Shown here: positions 9,462 to 16,943 of the stretch, in pieces
Layout of the letters: each line of letters begins with the position of its first letter
How positions within the stretch are numbered: position 1 is the stretch's first letter
Assembly: GCA_002794105.1 (NCBI GenBank)
Contig: PHFL01000028.1
Span: 3,629-40,000, forward strand
Reading direction: 5' to 3'
Origin: Candidatus Thermochlorobacter aerophilus
GTDB taxonomy: Bacteria > Bacteroidota > Chlorobiia > Chlorobiales > Thermochlorobacteraceae
DNA: 36,372 bases
Notes under the pieces: model-generated
What the model was told of the DNA's origin: nothing
What the model saw: the letters and a program-made list of their open reading frames with translations, nothing else
Database searches by the model: none
Made by a program: the position numbers and the translations under genes

Positions 9462-10457
9462 CTATCCTATACCAAAGAGCTTTTTTGCTGCACGTAGCTT
9501 TTCGCGCCACCAGTTTCCTCTCTCCGTTGCTTGCTGCTCAATAATTTTTGGCGCCACTTGCTGCGCAATCGCATGAACATTGCGAGATGGCTGAAGTTTG
9601 TATGTGCGCGCGCGTGCAAATGCAGATTGAATCGTTTTATCCAAGTCTTCTACTGAACATGGCTTGACATGGTAGCGATAGACTTGAAATTCGTTAATAG
9701 ACTTGATAGCCAGCAGCGCATCTCGCACCTGCGTCAGCAAAATCGTCACAATGTTCGGATATTCCTGCTTGACGGCGTAGAGAAAATCCATTCCATCTTC
9801 ACTATTCAAGTTCAAGTCGGTCACCATCACAGCTACTGGGTGCTTTGACAGCAATTCAAATGCTTCTTGGATTGAACCTGCCGGCAACACTTTGTACTTC
9901 TTTTCGAACACCTTCACCATGGTGTTCAGTTGTTCGCGGTTGAATTCTACAATCAACAGGTAGTCCTGTTGCTCCAAAGGTGGCGGGGGTGGTTCTTCTT
10001 CGACTATTTCTTCGACAGGCACGCTGGCTTTGTTCTTCAAAATCTCAGCACGGTCAGGATAAACCTGACTAACTTTCAGGGCAATTTCAGCAGCTGCGCT
10101 GACAGTTTCGCGTAACTGATCGACTTTCCACGGCTTTGTCAGATATCGAAACACTTCGCCTGAATTGACCGAATTCATAATAGCATCCAAATCACTATAT
10201 CCTGTCAGCAAAATGCGAATCGTTCCTGGGCTAATTGTCTTGATAATCCTTAGCACTTCATGCCCCAGCATGCCCGGCATTCGCTGATCGCTTAAGACTA
10301 CATGGATATGGTTTTGTCGAACAATCTCAATTGCATCTTTGCCGTTGGTTGCCGTAAAGACATTGTACTGCCGACGAAATGTGGCTGATAGCGACTGCAA
10401 CACTAAGGGTTCATCATCGACTAACAAAATATTGATATTCGGCTGACTCGGTGTCAT
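9462..10457 (-). CDS. Response regulator with two receiver domains
   Basis: This 331-residue protein holds two CheY-like receivers and no recognisable DNA-binding or enzymatic output. Receiver 1 (8-122) is complete: acidic pair D14/D15, phospho-acceptor D57 in LSDQRMPG, T in ILLTGYSD and K108 in YLTKPW. A proline/glutamate linker (149-162) leads to receiver 2 (166-284), which keeps D214 (VTDLNLN), a T in ILLTQ and K265 (HVKPC) but has only one acidic residue (E171) in place of the usual pair, so its phosphorylation may be impaired. A basic tail ends the protein. The gene starts 57 nt after the histidine kinase gene, so the kinase is the likely phosphodonor. The LSDQRMPG and FRYLTKPW forms are typical of RpfG-like or cytochrome-linked regulators without DNA binding. 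Confidence 0.9.
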   Translation of the reverse strand: MTPSQPNINILLVDDEPLVLQSLSATFRRQYNVFTATNGKDAIEIVRQNHIHVVLSDQRMPGMLGHEVLRIIKTISPGTIRILLTGYSDLDAIMNSVNSGEVFRYLTKPWKVDQLRETVSAAAEIALKVSQVYPDRAEILKNKASVPVEEIVEEEPPPPPLEQQDYLLIVEFNREQLNTMVKVFEKKYKVLPAGSIQEAFELLSKHPVAVMVTDLNLNSEDGMDFLYAVKQEYPNIVTILLTQVRDALLAIKSINEFQVYRYHVKPCSVEDLDKTIQSAFARARTYKLQPSRNVHAIAQQVAPKIIEQQATERGNWWREKLRAAKKLFGIG

Positions 10458-10514
10458 AGTGAGTGCTGCTTATATCGTTCACAAAAATACGGTTTTTCAC
10501 CAATTCTGAAAAAA

Positions 10515-12125
10515 TTAGTTGATGGCAGGCACACTCTCGAAGACTTTTTCCTCCTTTACTTCCGTCTTCATCGGTAAGTAGATGAAAAAGTCTGTGCCTT
10601 TGCCAACTACACTCTTCACCTCAATTCGCCCCTTGTGCCCTTCTTCAATAATTTTCTTGGAGATAGAGAGCCCCATCCCTGTGCCTTGACCAACAGGCTT
10701 GGTTGTAAAGAAGGGGTCAAAGATTTTATTGATGATTTCTTTTGGAATGCCTGTACCATCGTCGGAAACTTGCACCACAATCTCTGCCGCTTTTGTCGAC
10801 ATGTATGTCTTAATCCACAAGTTGCCTTGCCCCTTCTTTTCTATCGCATGGGCAGCATTGGTAATCAAGTTCAAGAAGACTTGGTTGAGCTGTGCTGGTG
10901 CACAAAGAATTTTGGGCAATTGTGCATACTCCTTATGTACAGTAACGTGACGCTTTAAGATGTGATTAGCAATCACGAGCGTGGAGTCTAAGCATTCGTT
11001 GACATCTGCCATTTGCATCATAGATTGGTCGAGGCGCGAGAAGTTCTTCAAATTCACAATAAGCTCCTGAATACGGTCAATACCTTGCAGAGCACTTTCA
11101 ATCATCATCTTGTTCTCCTCTACTATGCCAATCTTTTCCAGCTCGTCAAGTTTCTTGATGGCTTCAGGAATTGCTTTCTCAACTTCGCTATACTTGCCTT
11201 CGACCAAATCTTTAAGGACAGTGTTAGCACTGTGGAAGGCTGCCTGCATTTCTTTTTCGTTTTCTCTGATGATTTCTACATTATTGCGCACAAAGCCAAG
11301 CGGCGTGTTCATCTCGTGTGCCAGACCCGCCACCATCTGACCCAGCGATGCCATCTTTTCTGATTGGACCAGCTGGCTTTGAGACTCTTGAATGACTTTT
11401 GCTTGACGACGCAACGAAATCGTTAAGCGCACAGCCATCAAGGCGAACACAACAATGCTTGCCACCAAGGCAATTACCTGAATAGTCTGCAGCCTATTTT
11501 GACGCTCAGTGGCTAGCTCTCCGAGCTTGACAATGAAGTCGCGATTATCGGCAAGGATGAGTTCATCGTTTTGCACAGCAAAGTCTATGGCAGCCAGCAG
11601 CATATCTGGGTTGAGTTTGCGCGTCCCTTCATATTGATGCGCAATTCCAATTAAAGAGTCTGCACGTGGATACCATCGTCCTGCAATATCCATGATATAT
11701 TTTCGCGCACGCTCATCCTGAACGGCATCAATTTTGTACTCTACTCCTTCCAGCGTGATTTTGCCGCCTTTATCCAAAGCCTTGACCGTCCCGTCGAACA
11801 CTTCAATTGAACGGCGATAGAGGTGGAAGCTGCTATCGATTATTGCGCGCTTTTGCTCAGCCAGTTCCAACTGTGTGCTATCGCCCATTATCAGCTCGTA
11901 TTCAGCTAATGTGGTCTGTGTCTTGAGCAGGCTACGATATGCGCGCCCCCAGTATTCCTGCTGTTTTGTAGCGCAAAAGATTTGTTCAGAGTCACGGCGA
12001 CTTTCATCAGAGAGATTGATATTAAGCACGAAGACGGCTGCCACCAAAGCCAAAAACAGCACGCCGTAGATTGCTAACTCGGTATATTGAAACGTGAGCT
12101 GTTGGTTATCTTTCTTTCCGGCCAT
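10515..12125 (-). CDS. Membrane sensor histidine kinase
   Basis: The product (536 residues) has one helix at about 18-36, a helical extracytoplasmic sensor of about 180 residues, a second helix at about 215-235, then a short coiled segment and the kinase core. The phosphorylated histidine is H270 in the H-box (MVAGLAHEMNTPLGF). The ATPase domain shows the N-box (NQVFLNLITNAAHAI), G1 (DDGTGIP) and F/G2 boxes (FDPFFTTKPVGQGTGMGLS). AHEMNTPL and PFFTTKPVGQGTGMGLS mark the HisKA type that often pairs with receiver-only regulators. There is no HAMP or PAS domain that I can see. The ligand is unknown. It is the first gene of a two-gene operon with the double receiver protein 57 nt downstream. The ATG start is clear. 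Confidence 0.92.
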   Translation of the reverse strand: MAGKKDNQQLTFQYTELAIYGVLFLALVAAVFVLNINLSDESRRDSEQIFCATKQQEYWGRAYRSLLKTQTTLAEYELIMGDSTQLELAEQKRAIIDSSFHLYRRSIEVFDGTVKALDKGGKITLEGVEYKIDAVQDERARKYIMDIAGRWYPRADSLIGIAHQYEGTRKLNPDMLLAAIDFAVQNDELILADNRDFIVKLGELATERQNRLQTIQVIALVASIVVFALMAVRLTISLRRQAKVIQESQSQLVQSEKMASLGQMVAGLAHEMNTPLGFVRNNVEIIRENEKEMQAAFHSANTVLKDLVEGKYSEVEKAIPEAIKKLDELEKIGIVEENKMMIESALQGIDRIQELIVNLKNFSRLDQSMMQMADVNECLDSTLVIANHILKRHVTVHKEYAQLPKILCAPAQLNQVFLNLITNAAHAIEKKGQGNLWIKTYMSTKAAEIVVQVSDDGTGIPKEIINKIFDPFFTTKPVGQGTGMGLSISKKIIEEGHKGRIEVKSVVGKGTDFFIYLPMKTEVKEEKVFESVPAIN

Positions 12126-12275
12126 GGTCGTCCAGTGGAATGAGTTGTTCAGGAATTTTCAAAAAACCCGAAACAATGCAACTGCCTAAAGTTTTGCGTC
12201 TTCGCGGTGCCTATGCCTCCTTTGTTGTTATCTAGCAGCGCCTCTGTGCTGCAATGTATGCATTTCAGATCTTAC

Positions 12276-13214
12276 CTACTTGTTGTGCTCAATCAGGTCC
12301 TTCAGAGCAGGCTCCAGACTTGGATACTTGAACGCAAAGCCCAGACTCTGTAAGCGCTTTGGGACTACTCGCTGTCCTTCTGCTACCACATCTACTGCAT
12401 CGCCAAAGAGCACCTGCAACGCCGCTTTTGGGACTGGGAAAAATGACGGTCGTGACATCACTTTTCCTAAGGTTGAAGCAAAGGTCGACATCATCACTGG
12501 CTCTGGCGCTGTTGCATTTAGCACGCCACGCACATCCGTGCGCTCTAAGGCAAAGAGGAACACTTCAACCTCATCGTCTATATGTATCCACGACACCCAC
12601 TGCTTGCCTGAGCCAATCGGACCTCCTGCAAAGAGTTTAAATGGTGTCATCATTTTTTCCAAAATGCCACCCCTTGTAGATAGCACGATGCCAATTCTTA
12701 CCACGACAGTTCTCACACCTAATTTCTCTGCTACTAAGGCTTCGCGTTCCCAGTCTACACAGACCTTGGCTAAAAAATCGTTTGCGGCGGGCGCATCTTC
12801 GGTAAGTGCCTCAACGGCTTCCCCATAGCCTTGATTGCCGTAGTATCCAATTGCCGAGGCACTAATGAATACTTCCGGTTTCTTTGATGCTTTGGCTATG
12901 GCACCAACAAGATAGCGCGTGCTAAGCACACGTGAGTCATAGATTTGCTTTTTGTAGTCTTCACTCCAGCGCGCTACTACTGGCACTCCTGCCAGATGAA
13001 TTACCGCATCTACACCATCCAACTCCTTCTGCCACTCTCCCTCGCTCTCTAATGCCTCCCACCTCACATACTTTTTGGCGTCCGGCAATTGCTGCCTTGC
13101 TTTCTCAGGGTTTCGCGCAAAGATGATGACCTCGTTGCCACACGCTTTCAGGCGCCTGAAGAGCGCTGAACCAATCAGCCCTGTAGCGCCCGTCAGCACA
13201 ATAGACTTTGCCAT
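12276..13214 (-). CDS. TIGR01777 family NAD(P)-binding epimerase
   Basis: This 312-residue extended-SDR protein has the N-terminal nucleotide-binding motif GATGLIGSAL (8-17), VIHLAGVPV, and the family-specific segments SRVLSTRYLVGAI, SASAIGYYG and FKLFAGGPIGSGKQWVSWIHIDD. These are diagnostic of the TIGR01777/YfcH group, related to plant SulA, whose substrate is not established. The C-terminal DUF1731-like portion is present (PFFPVPKAALQVLFGD-type segment, then RVVPKRLQSLGFAFKYPSL). Length is typical. It stands alone: about 150 nt separate it from the sensor-kinase start downstream, and mutL diverges on its other side across 227 nt. Confidence 0.9.
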   Translation of the reverse strand: MAKSIVLTGATGLIGSALFRRLKACGNEVIIFARNPEKARQQLPDAKKYVRWEALESEGEWQKELDGVDAVIHLAGVPVVARWSEDYKKQIYDSRVLSTRYLVGAIAKASKKPEVFISASAIGYYGNQGYGEAVEALTEDAPAANDFLAKVCVDWEREALVAEKLGVRTVVVRIGIVLSTRGGILEKMMTPFKLFAGGPIGSGKQWVSWIHIDDEVEVFLFALERTDVRGVLNATAPEPVMMSTFASTLGKVMSRPSFFPVPKAALQVLFGDAVDVVAEGQRVVPKRLQSLGFAFKYPSLEPALKDLIEHNK

Positions 13215-13441
13215 GTTGAGCAGGATTTACTCCCGCAAAAACCCCACAAAGAAAAGAATCGTTCTCAAATTTCCCAAAGACTTAACAAAAACGAAACATC
13301 TCGCTCTTTTCGTTTTACACGCGTGCGGCGTCAAATGACCTGTGTTTGTCAGCGCTAATTCTGCCAGTTCCGCCTTGAGCGTCGTTAGCGTATCTTTCCA
13401 TGAACTAGAGATTTCAATGAAAATGAGCAAATTGCACTCTG
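13215..13441. other. Divergent intergenic region, epimerase/mutL
   Basis: This gap of 227 nt must carry both divergent promoters. I find no convincing small ORF, RNA gene or strong inverted repeat in it. The ATG at 13442 for mutL lacks a clear Shine-Dalgarno sequence. Confidence 0.5.
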
Positions 13442-15322
13442 ATGGCGCTAATTAAGAAACTACCAGATGTTGTCGCCAACAAAATTGCCGCTGGCGAAGT
13501 AGTACAGCGCCCTGCCTCCGTTGTAAAGGAACTTCTGGAAAATGCTATCGATGCTGGCGCTGACGAAATTATCGTGATTATCAAAGATGCAGGCAAGAGC
13601 TTGATTCAAGTGGTCGATAATGGCTGCGGCATGACGCCTGACGATGCTGTGATGGCGTTTGAGCGATTTGCTACCAGCAAAATCTCCGACGTTTCAGACT
13701 TAGAGCGCCTGCACACGCTGGGGTTTCGCGGCGAAGCCTTAGCCAGCATTGCCGCCGTCTCTCAAGTTGAGCTCAAAACCAAGCCGCGTGATTCGGCGCT
13801 GGCAACGCTTGTGCGTATCGAAGGCGGCATCCTTCAAGAGACAGCTCCGACGCAAGCGGCTGACGGCACTTCAGTCAGCGTGCGCAACCTTTTTTTCAAC
13901 GTTCCAGCACGACGCAAATTTCTTAAATCCAACGCCACCGAATTCAAACACATCTATGAAACCGTTCAAGCCCAAGCCTTGATTCATACCGATATTGGAT
14001 TTTCTCTTATCAGCGATGGCGAAGAAATTTTTCGCTTCAAAGATGAATCGCTCCCCGAACGGCTTGAGTTCTTTTTCGGCAAAGACTTCACCAAGGGCTT
14101 GCTGGAAATTTCGGAGCATAACACCATCCTGACCCTTCACGGCTACTTGGGCAAACCTGCCATGACCAAGCGTGCCAAGCAAGAGCAATTTCTTTTCATC
14201 AATCAACGTGTGGTTCAAAGCCGCCTCATCTCACACGCTATCACACAAGCCTACGGGGAACTTCTCAGCGAGCGAGAACAACCCTTTTACTTCCTTTCAA
14301 TCTCACTTGACCCCAAGCATGTTGATGTCAATGTCCACCCCTCAAAGCTGGAAGTCAAGTTCGACGACGAGCGCAACATGTATCAGATGATTCATGCCGT
14401 TGTGCGGCGCGCCATTCATCATCTGGATTTTTCACCGGCTGTCAGCATCACCGAAAAGCCCAATTCTTTCTCTGCCCCAACGCATATGACGCACTCCCCC
14501 GAAGCGCCAAACTTCGTTGGCATCGCCAAACGCCTTAGCTACCAGCCACACGAGACCGAGATTCGCACCACACAGGCACTTCATGCCGATTACAAAGAGT
14601 CGCTCAAGGCACGCCAGCTTGCCGAGCTTGAGCATCTGGCTCAAATTCGCAACACGCTCGCCCATCCATCACCTTCTGCAGAACCCTTGCCTAATCAAGC
14701 TCCTGCGCAGCAAGTTATTTTCTCCTCTGGCGCAACACAGTCTGAAGACAAAACTTCCGAAACGCTTGTTTGGCAAATTCACAACAAATACATCCTCACA
14801 CAGATTAAATCTGGCTTGATGATTATTGACCAGCACGTGGCACATGAACGCATTTTGTATGAGCGTGCCCTTTCGGTCATGAACTCGGGCGTGCCGAACT
14901 CACAGCAACTACTCTTTCCACAGCGCATTGAGCTCAAACCTTGGGAAGCAGAGATTTTGCAAGAAATTCATGACGAGCTTTTGCGCCTTGGGTTTTCATT
15001 TCGGCTCTTTGGCGGACGCTCGATTTTGATTGAAGGCATTCCACCTGATGTGCGCCCCGGCTCGGAAGAGCACATCTTGCAAGAAATTTTAGAGCAATAT
15101 CAGACTTACAAAACCACACTTTCTTTGGAATCGCGGCATACGCTTGCTGCCGCTTATGCCTGCCGTAGCTCTATCAAAGCTGGCGACAAACTCTCGCAGC
15201 GTGAGATGCAAGTGCTTATTGACCAACTTTTCGCAACTTCCATGCCTTACATCTGTCCGCACGGTCGCCCTATCATCATCAAACTTTCTCTTGAAGAACT
15301 TGATAAAATGTTTGGTCGCTGA
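13442..15322 (+). CDS. mutL: DNA mismatch repair protein MutL (endonuclease type)
   Basis: MutL couples mismatch recognition by MutS to strand incision. The 626 residues start with the GHKL ATPase: IAAGEVVQRPASVVKELLEN with catalytic E33, DNGCGM (59-64), RFATSKI and TLGFRGEAL (92-100). A transducer domain and a polar linker (about 330-440) follow. The C-terminal dimerisation domain has the metal-binding endonuclease motif as DQHVAHERILYE (463-474), where the usual Ala is Val, plus ACR (573-575) and CPHGRP (605-610). These mark the nicking form of MutL found in bacteria lacking MutH. Length is typical. It is transcribed alone, converging with the flippase gene 25 nt away. Confidence 0.96.
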   Translation: MALIKKLPDVVANKIAAGEVVQRPASVVKELLENAIDAGADEIIVIIKDAGKSLIQVVDNGCGMTPDDAVMAFERFATSKISDVSDLERLHTLGFRGEALASIAAVSQVELKTKPRDSALATLVRIEGGILQETAPTQAADGTSVSVRNLFFNVPARRKFLKSNATEFKHIYETVQAQALIHTDIGFSLISDGEEIFRFKDESLPERLEFFFGKDFTKGLLEISEHNTILTLHGYLGKPAMTKRAKQEQFLFINQRVVQSRLISHAITQAYGELLSEREQPFYFLSISLDPKHVDVNVHPSKLEVKFDDERNMYQMIHAVVRRAIHHLDFSPAVSITEKPNSFSAPTHMTHSPEAPNFVGIAKRLSYQPHETEIRTTQALHADYKESLKARQLAELEHLAQIRNTLAHPSPSAEPLPNQAPAQQVIFSSGATQSEDKTSETLVWQIHNKYILTQIKSGLMIIDQHVAHERILYERALSVMNSGVPNSQQLLFPQRIELKPWEAEILQEIHDELLRLGFSFRLFGGRSILIEGIPPDVRPGSEEHILQEILEQYQTYKTTLSLESRHTLAAAYACRSSIKAGDKLSQREMQVLIDQLFATSMPYICPHGRPIIIKLSLEELDKMFGR

Positions 15323-15347
15323 AGCTTATGTCGGTTGACCGTTTGCT

Positions 15348-16862
15348 CTACTTGGTCTCGCTTTGACTTTCAAGCATGGCTTGTGCCGCCCATCGCCTTC
15401 TTGCAAAAGCGCGCAAATCGTGCCAGAAAAGCATAGCCAAGATGAGCACAAACGCCACGACGCTAACACCTTGCCAGAGCACGCTTGCCAAGACTTCTGT
15501 CGACAGCCACCACAGTAGCACCGCCGCTATGAGCACCAATCCAATTTTGCCCCACTCAAATTTGTTAGGGTAGATGCGCTGCGAAAACAGGTATGTGCCA
15601 ATGGTCATCGCCAGCGACCCTGCTACGCCCGACATCGCCGCACCCATCATGGCAAATTTGGGAATCAAAATCAGGCATAGCACGAAGGTTACGCCTGCGC
15701 CAATTGCCGTAACCACTGGCAGCACTTCCGTTCTCTTTTCAATCATTAGCCCTGCCGAGAGATTGGTGTGAATCATCTCGAAGACAGGCGCAAGAAACAG
15801 CACGGGCACAATCGAGAGCCCCAACCAAAAGGGCGGTGGCAGAATGTAGAACCGCCCAAACCAATGCACGCGAATCAAATGCGGCACAAAGAGCGCTGCC
15901 ACGAAGGCGATAAAAATCATGCCGACCGATGTTAGGGTCAGCACTTGACTAAACAACTTTTTTGCATCGGCATCTGAAGCATGCTGCAAAAAAAATGGCT
16001 GCCAAGCAAAGCGAAACATCTGTATCACCAATTGAAGCAGCGTAGCAAAGGCATAGACACGCATGTAAATACCCACTAGTGCTTCTGCCGTCATAGCCTC
16101 GCCGTAAATGCGCTGAATTTGTTCAGGGGAAAGTCGGATAAGCACGTTCCTATCGATGAAGTGAATGAGTGCAGCTGCCAGTCCATTGGGCACGAAAGGC
16201 AAGCCATAGCGCAAAAGTTCTTTGAGCAGTGGCAAAGAAAAGACTTTGCTCGAGCATCGCATTGATGGCAAGAGCCAGATGACCGAAACCAGTGAGCCAG
16301 CCACATTGCCTAAAAATGCTCCAAGTAGTCCCAACTTGAACACCACTAAAAGCACCAAACTGACCACCACGGTTACACCCACATTTGACAAGCGAATTAG
16401 CGCAAATTTCTTGGCTTGGCGCTCGTGCCGCAGTCGCGTCATTGGCACAGTAATCAAGGTATCCAGAAACAAAATCAAGGCGGCAAGTTGAACATAGAGC
16501 GATGCTGACCGACTGATGTTCATGGCGTCGCAGAGTGGCTCTGCAAAGAGTGCAATACATGCTGAAAAGCAAGTGGAAGTAAAAACATGCGCTAAAAATG
16601 GCGTGGCAAATACCGTGTCGGTTGGCTCGTGTCTTTTACTGGCTTCGGCGGCAAACTTCAAATAGGCTTGTTCCATGCCGTAGGTGTAGAGAATCATCGC
16701 AAACGCAATGTTGGTGTATATCAAGCCTTGAATACCGTTGTCATCTGCAGACAGGAAGTTTGCATAGAATGGCACCAGCAGATAGTTCAACCCGCGCGCT
16801 AAAATGGTGCTGACTCCGTAAATCGACGTGTCTTTCAGTAACGCCTGTAGCTTTGATGACAT
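15348..16862 (-). CDS. Polysaccharide/lipid-linked oligosaccharide flippase (MOP/Wzx-like)
   Basis: This 504-residue polytopic membrane protein has about 12-14 helices. Its N-terminus (KDTSIYGVSTILARGLNYLL followed by VPFYANFLSADDNGI) is typical of Wzx-like proteins in the polysaccharide biosynthesis family. A conserved LRHERQAKKFALIRLSNV loop and a C-terminal half of flippase repeats follow. Such proteins translocate undecaprenyl-linked sugar units across the inner membrane for O-antigen, capsule or exopolysaccharide. The gene lies 81 nt after the aromatic fusion enzyme on the same strand and converges with mutL. No glycosyltransferase cluster surrounds it; the only sugar-nucleotide gene in the window is the rmlA-type gene at 28651. 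The substrate cannot be inferred. MurJ is unlikely because the N-terminus and loops differ. Confidence 0.85.
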   Translation of the reverse strand: MSSKLQALLKDTSIYGVSTILARGLNYLLVPFYANFLSADDNGIQGLIYTNIAFAMILYTYGMEQAYLKFAAEASKRHEPTDTVFATPFLAHVFTSTCFSACIALFAEPLCDAMNISRSASLYVQLAALILFLDTLITVPMTRLRHERQAKKFALIRLSNVGVTVVVSLVLLVVFKLGLLGAFLGNVAGSLVSVIWLLPSMRCSSKVFSLPLLKELLRYGLPFVPNGLAAALIHFIDRNVLIRLSPEQIQRIYGEAMTAEALVGIYMRVYAFATLLQLVIQMFRFAWQPFFLQHASDADAKKLFSQVLTLTSVGMIFIAFVAALFVPHLIRVHWFGRFYILPPPFWLGLSIVPVLFLAPVFEMIHTNLSAGLMIEKRTEVLPVVTAIGAGVTFVLCLILIPKFAMMGAAMSGVAGSLAMTIGTYLFSQRIYPNKFEWGKIGLVLIAAVLLWWLSTEVLASVLWQGVSVVAFVLILAMLFWHDLRAFARRRWAAQAMLESQSETK

Positions 16863-16943
16863 TGAGAGCGCCTTTGCTTGTTTTGACTACATGGCGTGCA
16901 AAATAAGACGACCGCGGTGAAACATGAGGCTACGCTGACAATT

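Noticed and set aside
12280..12828. Long plus-strand open frame opposite the epimerase gene
   Set aside because: It is antisense to a well-conserved SDR protein, has low-complexity Ser/Thr/Pro composition and no recognisable domain.
15323..15347. CGGT/ACCG mini-hairpin between mutL and the flippase gene
   Set aside because: Only four pairs with a two-base loop and no T-tract; not supportable as a terminator.
15348..16862. MurJ lipid II flippase for the 15348 gene
   Set aside because: The N-terminus and the LRHERQAKKFALIR loop fit Wzx-like polysaccharide flippases better than MurJ.
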